Of a DNA stretch of 64,000 nucleotides, positions 25,551-34,771 are shown in pieces. Below the pieces are notes generated by a model. It did not search any database. It was not told the origin of the DNA and was given only the letters and a program-made list of their open reading frames with translations. Position numbers and translations under genes: made by a program. Position 1 is the first letter of the stretch; each line of letters opens with the position of its first letter. This DNA is from Clostridia bacterium (lineage in GTDB: Bacteria; Bacillota; Clostridia; Oscillospirales; QAKW01), in the NCBI GenBank assembly GCA_017464525.1, contig JAFTZM010000005.1:1-64000 (forward strand). Direction: 5' to 3'.

Positions 25551-28500
25551 TCAGCCCTTTCTGTTGTTTATCAGAATATCTGCTTTGGAGGTGATCTCCT
25601 TTGCCTCTTCCCATCGCTCCAGCAGCTCTAGGCATTGGTACAGCTTCGGCAAAAGCTTTGCTGCATAGTGAGTTACCAGCTCTTCCAGCATGGGGCGATC
25701 GGGGGAACTGCCCTGCAAAAGAAGGCATAGATCCAGCGCACGCCGAAAATAGGGAAGGGCATCGTTATATTTCGATTGTTCAAAATACAGATCGCCCAAG
25801 GCGAAGCAGGCTTCACAGGCCAACTGCCGGATCGTTTGCTTGCTGACCTCGCTGTGCATCCAGTTGGCGGGAATCTTAAAGCCTTGGGGCATCGCTTCCT
25901 GCAGAGTATCCAGAAGATCCAGAGTGGCTTGGCTCATCTCTTTAATTCTTTCCGGGCAATGACGGGCCACCTTCATCTGAAATTCTGCCAGCTGAAAGGC
26001 CAGAACCTGCCGTATCTCAATAGAAACCGGCGGCAGCTTCTTTTCGTTCAGCATGGAAAAATACCGATCCATAAAAGTCACCGCCACGGGATAGAATTCA
26101 CGGGGGCGCAGCAATCGATCCTCGGCATCCTCCCGTAATTGACGTTCCAGCAGTACCAGGATTCGGTGGGCATTGTGCATCAGGGTGTGCAGCGCCAGCG
26201 GCAGGCAGGTGCGTTTCAATTCTGTGAGGTTCGGATCTTCAAAGTGTTTTTCCAATTTCAGCGCATACTTTACCTCGCCCAAAAAGGTCTCGGGGGTGCA
26301 GACCTCCGGGACATAGGTCCTGCCTCTAGTCCAGGCAGTATAGGCTAATGCAAAAACACTTTTCAGGTTTTCCTGGTGGGAATACTGTTCCCCCAGCCAG
26401 AGTCGGTCGGCAAATTCGTCCCATACCGCCTGCAAACGGTTGCGCTCTTTTTGCAGCATCTCCCGGTGAATCTCATCAGGATACCGCTTGCAGGACTCCA
26501 GGGCTTCTGCGATCCTGCAGCGGGCGGTTCCGATCGTAACCCCGCCCCATAGATCCAGCGTGTCCTCATATTCTTGCCGGTAATCTGCTGCTAAATAACA
26601 TTCTGCAAGATTCAATAATGCTTTTGCCAGCTCATCGGCAAAATCGGAAAGCGGTTCCTGGGAAAAATACCGCTCTAAAACACTGCATCCGTTTTTCAGA
26701 TACATGATCCTTTGCTCAAGATCTTCGGTGATGCCGGCCAATTGAAGCTGCAGCTTTGCCAGCAGTTTTAGGGAAGGAGTATGGCAGCTTCCCCGCAATC
26801 TCTCGGTCAGCTGCTCCACAATATCTTGGCATATCTGGCTGCGCTGCTCCCGGAACAGCTCCATCCGCTGGGCGGTGCCCGGCAAAAAGCTGCCCTCTAG
26901 GGGGGCTTCAGTGCTGTCTACCCGGCACATGGCAGTAAAGATCCTTTGCAGAAGATCTCCGTACTCATCGGTCAGATAGGGGCTTTTCTGTAATTGATCT
27001 GCAATCTCTGTAGCCAGATCACACATTCCGTAAAGGGCATCCAGCATCGGATGGGTAATTTCATGCTCCTGCGTATGATTTTTGATGGATAAATGTTTTA
27101 GCCCCGCAAGAAGGATCGTATCAATATAACTGAGCTTACTTTGGGATTTTTCCTTTCGATGGATATAATCCCAAAGGGTATGGGAGGTGTAGATCTCAAC
27201 ACCGAATTCGCTTTGTACTGCAAAAAGCTGTTGAAAAAATGATGCTTTGTAATATCCCGGGCAGGGCGGGAATTTTTTATACAGCGTTAAAGCATGGGCA
27301 AGATCGCTCTTGATGGCAGTAACATCCTCTGCATTTTCCGCAAAGGCGGTTTCGGTGATCTCGACCCGGAGATCTGCCTCCATGATCTCATCTTTTGCCA
27401 GGGGCAATATTTTTCGCAGGATGTTATTTGCGCCGCATTTATCCTCGCATTTGATGTAAAGCTGCGCCAGGTTGTGCAGCATCCGGATGTAGAGGTCTTG
27501 ATCACCGGGCACTGCATGATCTTCCAGTAGCTTAATGGCCGCTGTAATGGAGGGGCGGTCGTTCAATTGGGGAACGATCTGCTCCAGAAACCATGCCAGC
27601 ATTTCCTCGGTTTTCAGAAGCTGGGCTACCGCCGGCCGCTGCTGCCGCATAGCTTGCCGGATCTGGCGCAGAAAGATCGGCAGCTCCCGGTTGGCCAGGA
27701 TCAACTGCCGGGCGTCCTCGTACCATTCCACGATCAAAAAGAAAAGCAAGGAGGAAGAGGCTTTGATGGGATCGTTATCCGGCAAGGTGCGCAGATAGCA
27801 GGTGAGTCTTAACAGCATCTCATTTTCTGCGGTAATACGGCAGGCTTCTTGCAGTAAGGGGCGGGAAAGCCGGTAGCAGCCGTTTTCATCCTGAACCAAG
27901 TATCCCTCCAGAAAAGCGGCGAAATAAGAAAATTCTGCCTCGTCCCACAGCTCCGGGAAAAGGGCCTGCAGATCCTGAGCCCGTAAGCCCATAGGGCTGC
28001 AGGCAATGGCCGAAAGGAAGGGACCGGTCAGTCCGGGGGTGATCTGCTCCCCGCAGTCGAAAAGAAATAAAAAGGCCATCGCCTCCATGGTATCCGGCAG
28101 CTGCTCTAATTTTTGAAGGATGTAGCTGTTGATACTGTCGATCCCTCCACCGCCCTGATTCATTACCGCAAAATCATGCCTGTTGATCAACATCAGCATC
28201 CGTACGGCCATATCACAGAACAGATAGTTATGGCTTAAGGGGTAGGAGGCGACCTTTTGGAGATATTCCCGGGGGATCTCCTTGCCCTGCGCAGCCAGCT
28301 GCTGCTGCATAAAAAGTTCCGGTTGGGTCAGCTCCGGGATCACGACCGTATGAGTAGGCCAGAAATCGGCCAGCTGGCGGCAGGAACGCTCATGCGCAGA
28401 GGCGGTAAATACAAAACGGATCGGCTGGGGCAGCCTCCGGGGCAGCCAGTCCAGCCGCCCATCCTCTGGGGCGTCCAGAGCATCCAGACTGTCTACTACA

Positions 28501-29507
28501 AACCAGACCGGCTGTTGGATGCGGTTCAGCAATTCAGAAAAGATCGCGGTGTATTCTTCGATGGGAAGATGGGAAGGCACCTCTTCCCCCAAAACTTCAA
28601 TAAAATGGGTCAGGATCTCCCGGGGGGTACTGCGCTGGGCAGTTGCTCCGCAAAGATAGGGGAGTACCTGCACCCCCGCCGGAGGATTGGCATAAAGCCG
28701 CGCTGCGAAGGCGGATTTTCCTGTTCCTGAGCCGCCGTTCACCACCAAAAAAGGAGCGTCGCTTTCGGCAAAATCCGCAAGCGCCTGCTCTAATTCCGGC
28801 ACCGGCAGATAAGCGTCTGTATGCTCGGCAATGCGGCTTTCAAAAAGCTTTTGCCGCTGCCGGACCGGTGTGGACGGTGCACTCTCACCGTAGATCCGCC
28901 GTACCAGCCCGGTGAGCTCCTCCAGGAGACGGGCGGCAAATGCCTCAAGCCCGTCGAACTCTCCGTTCGGCAGGCTGGTCAGGCTATAGTGATGGCAGGT
29001 CGCTTGGGGAAGGGCCTCTAATCTGGATTTTAAAAGAGGAAGCCGCTGATCCTCGGCGGGGTCGCAAAACTGCGCAGTTAATTCTTCCGGCAGATCTTTG
29101 ATCTCGTCCCGGAAAAAGATAATGGAGCGTTCCCCCTGATTGCGTTGCAGAATGCCGTATTGGATCTCCAGCTCGGTCACGCTGATGGGCTCCGGCATAT
29201 ATAGTCCCCGGTTCTCTACAGCGGTTAGCCGCTCGTAGTCCGGTACCCAGCCGTAGCGGTTGCCCAACAGGCATACCATGTAGCCCTCGCAGCGATCGAT
29301 CTCATCCAGGCAAACGTCCAGAACCTTCTGGGCCGCTTCCTCCTCGCTCATGTTGGCGGTGTTCACGCCCCAGCGCAGATCCAGCAGGCGTACTGATTGG
29401 CCGTATTCCGCTGCAACCTGGCGCAGGGCAGGGGCAACCCGGGTGCGGATCACATCCCGCTCTCCCTGCATATCATTGAAGGTACTGGATATCAGGATCG
29501 AGAGCAT
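25551..29507 (-). CDS. DUF4062-STAND NTPase with TPR-like C-terminus
   Basis: A 1318-residue multidomain protein. Residues about 3-90 are DUF4062 (ILISSTFNDMQGERDVI, LDLRWGV, GNRYGWVP), followed to about 205 by the segment ISVTELEIQYG...IIFFRDE. The order resembles DUF4062-NACHT proteins of eukaryotes such as TEP1. The NTPase has Walker A GGSGTGKS (258-265), Walker B VWFVVDSLDAL (334-344) and sensor RFVFTAS (364-370). From about 500 to the end it is alpha-helical, with a TPR-like unit near the C-terminus (GDLYFEQSKYNDALPYFRRALDL). STAND proteins act as ligand-triggered switches; the ligand and output here are unknown. It overlaps the TraG-like gene by 16 bases and has its own GAGG site. Confidence 0.85.
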   Translation of the reverse strand: MLSILISSTFNDMQGERDVIRTRVAPALRQVAAEYGQSVRLLDLRWGVNTANMSEEEAAQKVLDVCLDEIDRCEGYMVCLLGNRYGWVPDYERLTAVENRGLYMPEPISVTELEIQYGILQRNQGERSIIFFRDEIKDLPEELTAQFCDPAEDQRLPLLKSRLEALPQATCHHYSLTSLPNGEFDGLEAFAARLLEELTGLVRRIYGESAPSTPVRQRQKLFESRIAEHTDAYLPVPELEQALADFAESDAPFLVVNGGSGTGKSAFAARLYANPPAGVQVLPYLCGATAQRSTPREILTHFIEVLGEEVPSHLPIEEYTAIFSELLNRIQQPVWFVVDSLDALDAPEDGRLDWLPRRLPQPIRFVFTASAHERSCRQLADFWPTHTVVIPELTQPELFMQQQLAAQGKEIPREYLQKVASYPLSHNYLFCDMAVRMLMLINRHDFAVMNQGGGGIDSINSYILQKLEQLPDTMEAMAFLFLFDCGEQITPGLTGPFLSAIACSPMGLRAQDLQALFPELWDEAEFSYFAAFLEGYLVQDENGCYRLSRPLLQEACRITAENEMLLRLTCYLRTLPDNDPIKASSSLLFFLIVEWYEDARQLILANRELPIFLRQIRQAMRQQRPAVAQLLKTEEMLAWFLEQIVPQLNDRPSITAAIKLLEDHAVPGDQDLYIRMLHNLAQLYIKCEDKCGANNILRKILPLAKDEIMEADLRVEITETAFAENAEDVTAIKSDLAHALTLYKKFPPCPGYYKASFFQQLFAVQSEFGVEIYTSHTLWDYIHRKEKSQSKLSYIDTILLAGLKHLSIKNHTQEHEITHPMLDALYGMCDLATEIADQLQKSPYLTDEYGDLLQRIFTAMCRVDSTEAPLEGSFLPGTAQRMELFREQRSQICQDIVEQLTERLRGSCHTPSLKLLAKLQLQLAGITEDLEQRIMYLKNGCSVLERYFSQEPLSDFADELAKALLNLAECYLAADYRQEYEDTLDLWGGVTIGTARCRIAEALESCKRYPDEIHREMLQKERNRLQAVWDEFADRLWLGEQYSHQENLKSVFALAYTAWTRGRTYVPEVCTPETFLGEVKYALKLEKHFEDPNLTELKRTCLPLALHTLMHNAHRILVLLERQLREDAEDRLLRPREFYPVAVTFMDRYFSMLNEKKLPPVSIEIRQVLAFQLAEFQMKVARHCPERIKEMSQATLDLLDTLQEAMPQGFKIPANWMHSEVSKQTIRQLACEACFALGDLYFEQSKYNDALPYFRRALDLCLLLQGSSPDRPMLEELVTHYAAKLLPKLYQCLELLERWEEAKEITSKADILINNRKG

Positions 29508-31981
29508 GGATGAACCTCTAATTGAATGGCAGGAGCAGGCCCTTGCTTGGCCTTTACGTTGTTATCTGTTTCGTCAAAATACAAATAGTTCTTTACAGAG
29601 TGCTCCGGAGGATTTTTGGTATCAAGGGGGGAATGGAAAGTGGCCTTGGAAAAATATTCCACGCAATTATCCTTTAGCAGCTCCGGAATGGCCGTGGTAA
29701 CAAAGAGCCGTACATTGGGGTGCGCTTCCGCATTGCGGGTGTGCCAGATGGCATCCATTGCCAGGGGAGAGAGATCCATCCGATCCAGGATCAGCAAATA
29801 ACGGGGCATCCCTTCCGGTTCCTTGGAAAATTCTTTAATGAGGAAGGAGGCCTTTTTCAGGGATTCCTGATCGGGGGGCATTTGTGTGCCAAACAGTTGT
29901 TTGGCTAACAAAAGATGAAGCAAGGTCATTTCTTCTTTTTTATATTCACATACAATTTTATTCCAATCGGTTACAAGGTCCTGCAGGTTAAAGTAGATGG
30001 GCACTACCTGCCCAGCGGCCAGGCACCGGCGGTAAACATGATGGGCCGCTGCGCTGAGGATGGCACTGTCCTCACCGACCAGAGCAACGCTAGCCGGGTT
30101 CAGCTCCGAGACTAAGGAAATATAATTGAGAGAAAAGGGACAGGCGGGAAGGAACATATTGGTACCGCTCTGTTCCTCGTTGGGATGGATGTTACATTCA
30201 TAACCGAAAAGCGGGGCGGGCTCTGCGGTGTGGGTACGGCTGTACCAGTCCCGGGAGGCTGCCAGGATGGGATCCTCCGCCAGAGAGGCGGTCTGCACGG
30301 GCAGCCAATCGATCACGGTCAGGCGGCGCTCACGGCGAAGCTTTTCCTCCAATTCTGCCGCCTTCTTCGCTTCGGCTGCTTTTTCGAGCTCCTCTATTTC
30401 CGCTTGCTTTACAGTGTTTTGCGCCAGCTTTGCGATAAACCAGCTTCTGCTGTGTTTTTTTAACAGCTCGTCCACCATAAACACCCGCAAGGGCTCTTCG
30501 CTGGCGGGCTTGCAGTAGACGGGCAGGAATTCCTCGTTATCATAAACATTTACATCGTCCAGATGGGAAAGGAAGGGGTAGTTGCGTCCGTGGATCACCA
30601 AAACCTCGCCCTGCTGCTTATCCAACCGCTGCAGCCGGCTGGGCGTGATAAGGGGATTACCGCTTTTCTGATTGCCGCAAAGGCGGCAGATTTCCTCCAG
30701 GGTCTCCAGCTCACGGCTGTAAAGGAATACCCAGTTGTTGCAGTTGCCCTTGATGGTCTCTGCCTCCTCGTGATAGCGGGAGCGGAGCTGCTTTTCGCTT
30801 TGCACCACAATATCAAACCGGATATTCCGGCTCCGTGCCGCCGAGATCATGGCAGGGAATTCTTTGATGGGCGGCAGGGAGGAAAATTCATCCAGAAGAA
30901 AATTGACCCGCCGGGGCAGAGTTTTGCCGGGGAGGTTCTGAGCCTCAAAGATCAGCGATTCATAGCATTGCTGAATGAAGATGCTGATCAGGCCGTGATA
31001 GGTCTCTTTTTCATCGGGCATAACGAGAAAAACAGCGGTTTTCTGATGGCCGATGGCATGAAAATCAATATCGTCGTGGCAGAGCATATCCGTCAGATCC
31101 GGCCGCATGATGAATTTGATCAGGTGGGTGTCCAGAGTAGCCAAGATAGAGGCAAGGGTCCGTTCCGGAGCGATGGCTACATTGGAAAGATAAGAGGCGG
31201 CAATGCTGCCGGGATCCAGCATAGTGTGTAGCTGCCGGAAGGGGGTATTTTTATCGTCCGTTGCATTGAAGAGGGAATTTCTCATGCGCAGCAATCCCCG
31301 GATATTGATCTCTGCCGGATCCTCTGCCAGCAAAAACATCAGCAATAAAAGACCCATGAAGGTAGAGCGGGCCGCATCGTCCCAGAAGGGATCGCTGCCG
31401 TTGCGGCCGGCAGGAACCGCAATGGTACTGAAGTCGTTCATCAGGCCTACCGCCAGATCAAATTTTCCCTTTTGGAAAAATTCACGGGGCGCCTTCAGCG
31501 GATTCCAGCAATTCTGGCGGGAATCATCCCGGAAGTTGATGCAAAGCGCCTCATATCCGTTTTCCCGCAGCCGCCCGGAGGTGCGCTCAAAAAGTTCTGC
31601 CTTCGGGTCGGTCACGATCATGGATTCTCCTGCCTTCATCAGGGTGAGGATGGTGGGCAGAATGAAAAGACGGGTCTTTTTGGAGCCGGAGGCACCGATG
31701 ATCAGGGTGTGGCTATCGCTGCCGTCGGCATAAACAGCACCGTCCCGGCAAAGCAGCGGAACACCTGCCGTTTCGGCTTCCTTCTCCTGATTGGGGATCT
31801 CCACCAAAGAGGCCTTCATTTCTTCGTCAGTAGCCCAGCGGGCATGGTTGATGCCTAAGGGATCCTCGGAGAGCAGCGAGTTTTCTGCCTCGGCTGCATT
31901 GGAGCGGTTTTCCTCATCCGCTTTTTTCAGTAATTGTTCAAAATAGCGGCGGTCTCGGTTATTCATATCATGATTGGACAT
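29492..31981 (-). CDS. Orphan VirD4/TraG-like ATPase with extra C-terminal domain
   Basis: An 829-residue protein related to type IV coupling proteins. The TraG core has Walker A GASGSKKT (96-103), the family motif IVTDPKAELFERT (122-134), Walker B RVNFLLDEFSSLPP (358-371), VVQSEKQLRSRY (392-403) and the late NWVFLYSRELETLEEI. The N-terminal membrane helices that anchor VirD4/TraG are absent. A charged helix (524-553) leads to a C-terminal domain (630-785) that looks like a degenerate STAND/NACHT NTPase: LVGEDSAILSAAA where a Walker A should be, and YLLILDRMD like a Walker B. ATG at 31981 follows GGGAGG. No relaxase or T4SS genes are nearby. Confidence 0.82.
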   Translation of the reverse strand: MSNHDMNNRDRRYFEQLLKKADEENRSNAAEAENSLLSEDPLGINHARWATDEEMKASLVEIPNQEKEAETAGVPLLCRDGAVYADGSDSHTLIIGASGSKKTRLFILPTILTLMKAGESMIVTDPKAELFERTSGRLRENGYEALCINFRDDSRQNCWNPLKAPREFFQKGKFDLAVGLMNDFSTIAVPAGRNGSDPFWDDAARSTFMGLLLLMFLLAEDPAEINIRGLLRMRNSLFNATDDKNTPFRQLHTMLDPGSIAASYLSNVAIAPERTLASILATLDTHLIKFIMRPDLTDMLCHDDIDFHAIGHQKTAVFLVMPDEKETYHGLISIFIQQCYESLIFEAQNLPGKTLPRRVNFLLDEFSSLPPIKEFPAMISAARSRNIRFDIVVQSEKQLRSRYHEEAETIKGNCNNWVFLYSRELETLEEICRLCGNQKSGNPLITPSRLQRLDKQQGEVLVIHGRNYPFLSHLDDVNVYDNEEFLPVYCKPASEEPLRVFMVDELLKKHSRSWFIAKLAQNTVKQAEIEELEKAAEAKKAAELEEKLRRERRLTVIDWLPVQTASLAEDPILAASRDWYSRTHTAEPAPLFGYECNIHPNEEQSGTNMFLPACPFSLNYISLVSELNPASVALVGEDSAILSAAAHHVYRRCLAAGQVVPIYFNLQDLVTDWNKIVCEYKKEEMTLLHLLLAKQLFGTQMPPDQESLKKASFLIKEFSKEPEGMPRYLLILDRMDLSPLAMDAIWHTRNAEAHPNVRLFVTTAIPELLKDNCVEYFSKATFHSPLDTKNPPEHSVKNYLYFDETDNNVKAKQGPAPAIQLEVHPCSRS

Positions 31982-32012
31982 AGCATTGCCTCCCGGCTGT
32001 ATTAATGCTATA

Positions 32013-32041
32013 AGTATACCGCTCCGGGCTCCGATTGTCAA
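32013..32041 (-). promoter_or_regulatory. Promoter of the TraG-STAND-phosphatase operon
   Basis: On the minus strand, consensus TTGACA (32041-32036) and TATACT (32018-32013) with a 17-base spacer. The -35 includes the TGA stop of the upstream Ca2+-ATPase gene, so the three-gene operon has its own promoter. Confidence 0.85.
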
Positions 32042-34674
32042 TTTCTTTTCCTTCGCCGGAAGAAGAGCTTACGCAGAAGATCTGCCGGAATGACCGAAAA
32101 CGCCATCAAAATGATCATCTGCAGTTGTCCGGGGGTCAGCCCGGCTGTCCGGAAAACCCGCCCGCCGTAGTAGATCATCACCAGCTGCACCGCACTTACT
32201 GCCAGCATGATCAGCAGAAATAAGGGATTTTTCCGTAAATTTGCCAGGGGATTCAGCCGCTCCGTTCGGGCGTTAAAGCTGTTGAATACCCCGGAAAAGA
32301 TAAAAAGTGCATAAAAAGCGGTCAAAAAGTGGATGGGATCCTCTCTAAAATGAAACAAATCACGGAAAAAAGGAAGGCCGAGAAAGGCGATGCACAGGCT
32401 CATGGTATAAAGCCCCATCCAGAAGATCTGCAATCCCATGGTGCGGTCGATGACCGGCTCATCCCGGCGCTTTGGGCGCTCCTTCATGTATTCTTTCAGG
32501 GACGGTTCCCCGGAAAAGGCAAGCCCGGCCAGGGTATCCATGATGATGTTGATCCAGAGCATTTGGATCACCGTGACCGGCGTATCGATCCCGATAAAGG
32601 GGCCGATCAGCGAGACCCCGACTGCCGATAAATTCATAGTAAATTGGTAAACGATAAACTTTCGTATGCTTTTGAAGATGGTTCTTCCATAGCGGATAGC
32701 TTTGGCGATGGATGCGAAATTATTATCCAGGATCACAATGTCGCCCGCCTCTTTGGCTACTTCGGTACCGCTGCCCATGGAAAAGCCCACATCTGCCCGC
32801 TTTAATGCGGGGGCATCATTAATGCCGTCACCGGTCATACCAGTCACCAGGCCCTTCTGCTGCGCTAACCGCACCAAACGGCTTTTATCAGTAGGAAGAG
32901 CCCGGGCTATGACCCGCAGCTCCGGCAGAATTTTTAGGACCTGTTCGTCGGTCATAGTCCCCAGCTCGGCGCTGGTCAGGATCTGATTGGGTCTATGCTC
33001 CTTCAAGAGGCCTGCATCCCGGGCGATGGCAATGGCGGTGTCCTTGCTGTCTCCGGTCATCATCACCACCTGGACGCCTGCATTTTGGACCTCTGCAATG
33101 GCGGAAGGAACTTCCTTGCGGATATCATCACGGATCCCCACCATTGCAACAAAGGTCATGTCCTTTAAACTGCTTTCCGCTGTAACAGAAATCGGTGAGA
33201 TCGCAACAGCCAGCATCCGTACCGCCTTTGCGGAAAGCAGTTTTCGCTGCTCCTCCATGGCAGTAGGGGAGAAGGAGCGCCGCTCTCCCTTCTCGTCCAG
33301 ATAATAACGGCATCCCTTCAGAATCTTTTCCGGCGCTCCTTTTACAAGGATGTACTCCTGCTTTCCACCGATCCGGGCGGCTGAAAATTTATGGGCGCTG
33401 TCAAAGGGAACACGATCCTTTACCATGTAACTGAACTTTTTCGGATCCACAGGAAGGATGCTTTCCATAAGGGCACGGTCTGTGGCATTGCCTCCTAAGG
33501 GCTTGCCGCCGGCCAGTACACAGCCGGTGTTATAAAGAGCCGAAAGGGTCAGCAGTTCCCGGACGGCAGGGCTGCATTTTTTGACCCGATCGGCCGTTTT
33601 ACCGCTGCCTTCCAGAATCCGTACCACCTGAAGCTTGCCCTTGGTGAGGGTGCCGGTTTTGTCGGTAAAAAGGATATTCAGGCTACCGGAGGTTTCGATC
33701 CCTACCAGCTTGCGTACCATGACCTGATCTTTCAACATACGGAACATATTGGAGGAAAGTACTACCGTGATCATCATGGGGAGCCCTTCCGGCACCGCCA
33801 TCACCACTACCGCTGTGGCCAGAGTCAGGGCGTGCAGGATCCGAGGGATCCATACAATGGGGTGGGTGAGGTCTGCTGCAGCCAGGGAAAGATCAAACCC
33901 ATTATCGATGAGAAAACTGTTAAATAGATCGGCAAAAGCGATGAGGCCTGCCGCAATGTAACCCAACCGGCTGATGGTTTTGGCCAAGCCGTTCAGCCGC
34001 AGCTTTAGGGGACTTTCTGGGGTCTCCTCCTGCATATCCCGAGCCATGCTGCCGTAGAAGGTGCTGTCGCCGACCCGCTGTACCTCCATCATTCCTTCTC
34101 CGGCAGTGATAACGCTACCCTGAAACAGTTGCCCCGGGCAGCTGAGATCCCAGCACCGCTCCCGGGTACGCTGGGGCTGTTTCTCTGCTTCAGCACTCTC
34201 TCCGTTCAACGCCGATTGATCCACGCTTAATTTTCCGGAGATCAGAATTCCGTCTGCAGGGATCCGTTCCCCGGCCTGTAGCAGGATCAGATCCCCAACC
34301 ACTACCTCTGCCACCGGCAGAGCCGAGATCCCCTTGGCACGCTGAACCCGGCAGGTGATATCGGCGGCGCTGCGCTGCAGCTCTAAAAAGGCAGATTCAC
34401 TCCCGTATTCCGAAAGGGTGGAGATAAAGGTGGCCAAAAAAATGGCAATTGCGATACCTACCGCCTCAAACCAATCGGCATCCTGAAATAAAAATAAAAT
34501 ATTGACCGCCAAAGCTGCCAATAAGATCTTGATGATGGGATCTCCGAAGCTACTTAAAAATTGCCGGAAAAAGCTTTTCCTTTTTTTGCGGGAAAGGGTG
34601 TTTGCGCCGTGCTTTCTGCGGGAAGTACGGACCTGCTCTTCGGTCAGCCCCATCCGTTTTGTCGGTGTTTTCAT
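32038..34674 (-). CDS. Calcium-translocating P-type ATPase (PMCA/SERCA-like)
   Basis: A P2-type cation pump of 878 residues. Present are the cation N-terminus (LTEEQVRTSRRKHGANTL), the TGES-like actuator motif (NGESAEAEK), the membrane motif VPEGLPMMIT, the phosphorylation site DKTGTLTKG, the nucleotide site KGAPEKILKGC and GDGINDAPALKRADVGFSMG. The last four spans include NIIMDTLAGLAF and SGVFNSFNAR, which carry Ca2+ ligand residues in this group. Expected to export Ca2+; Mn2+ is an alternative. It is followed 56 bases later by the TraG-like gene. Confidence 0.92.
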   Translation of the reverse strand: MKTPTKRMGLTEEQVRTSRRKHGANTLSRKKRKSFFRQFLSSFGDPIIKILLAALAVNILFLFQDADWFEAVGIAIAIFLATFISTLSEYGSESAFLELQRSAADITCRVQRAKGISALPVAEVVVGDLILLQAGERIPADGILISGKLSVDQSALNGESAEAEKQPQRTRERCWDLSCPGQLFQGSVITAGEGMMEVQRVGDSTFYGSMARDMQEETPESPLKLRLNGLAKTISRLGYIAAGLIAFADLFNSFLIDNGFDLSLAAADLTHPIVWIPRILHALTLATAVVVMAVPEGLPMMITVVLSSNMFRMLKDQVMVRKLVGIETSGSLNILFTDKTGTLTKGKLQVVRILEGSGKTADRVKKCSPAVRELLTLSALYNTGCVLAGGKPLGGNATDRALMESILPVDPKKFSYMVKDRVPFDSAHKFSAARIGGKQEYILVKGAPEKILKGCRYYLDEKGERRSFSPTAMEEQRKLLSAKAVRMLAVAISPISVTAESSLKDMTFVAMVGIRDDIRKEVPSAIAEVQNAGVQVVMMTGDSKDTAIAIARDAGLLKEHRPNQILTSAELGTMTDEQVLKILPELRVIARALPTDKSRLVRLAQQKGLVTGMTGDGINDAPALKRADVGFSMGSGTEVAKEAGDIVILDNNFASIAKAIRYGRTIFKSIRKFIVYQFTMNLSAVGVSLIGPFIGIDTPVTVIQMLWINIIMDTLAGLAFSGEPSLKEYMKERPKRRDEPVIDRTMGLQIFWMGLYTMSLCIAFLGLPFFRDLFHFREDPIHFLTAFYALFIFSGVFNSFNARTERLNPLANLRKNPLFLLIMLAVSAVQLVMIYYGGRVFRTAGLTPGQLQMIILMAFSVIPADLLRKLFFRRRKRN

Positions 34675-34736
34675 GGAACGCTCCTTTGCACATTTCTTGC
34701 CATATTTTTATGCGCAAAAGGGCCTCTATATAACTA

Positions 34737-34769
34737 ATTGTCCCCGCAAGGTTTCCTTGCGGGGACAAT
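34737..34769 (-). terminator. Terminator of the second GpsA-like gene
   Basis: A 15-bp perfect stem (attgtccccgcaagg / ccttgcggggacaat) with a 3-base loop immediately downstream of the stop. The following minus-strand sequence (tagttatatag) is only moderately U-rich. Confidence 0.75.
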
Positions 34770-34771
34770 AC

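Noticed and set aside
29492..31981. TraG-like gene as part of an integrative conjugative element
   Set aside because: No relaxase, VirB4, lytic transglycosylase, integrase or attachment site is visible in the 25 kb on either side, and the membrane anchor is missing.
34737..34769. Palindrome as regulatory operator
   Set aside because: It directly follows a stop codon and forms a GC-rich hairpin, so a terminator is simpler.
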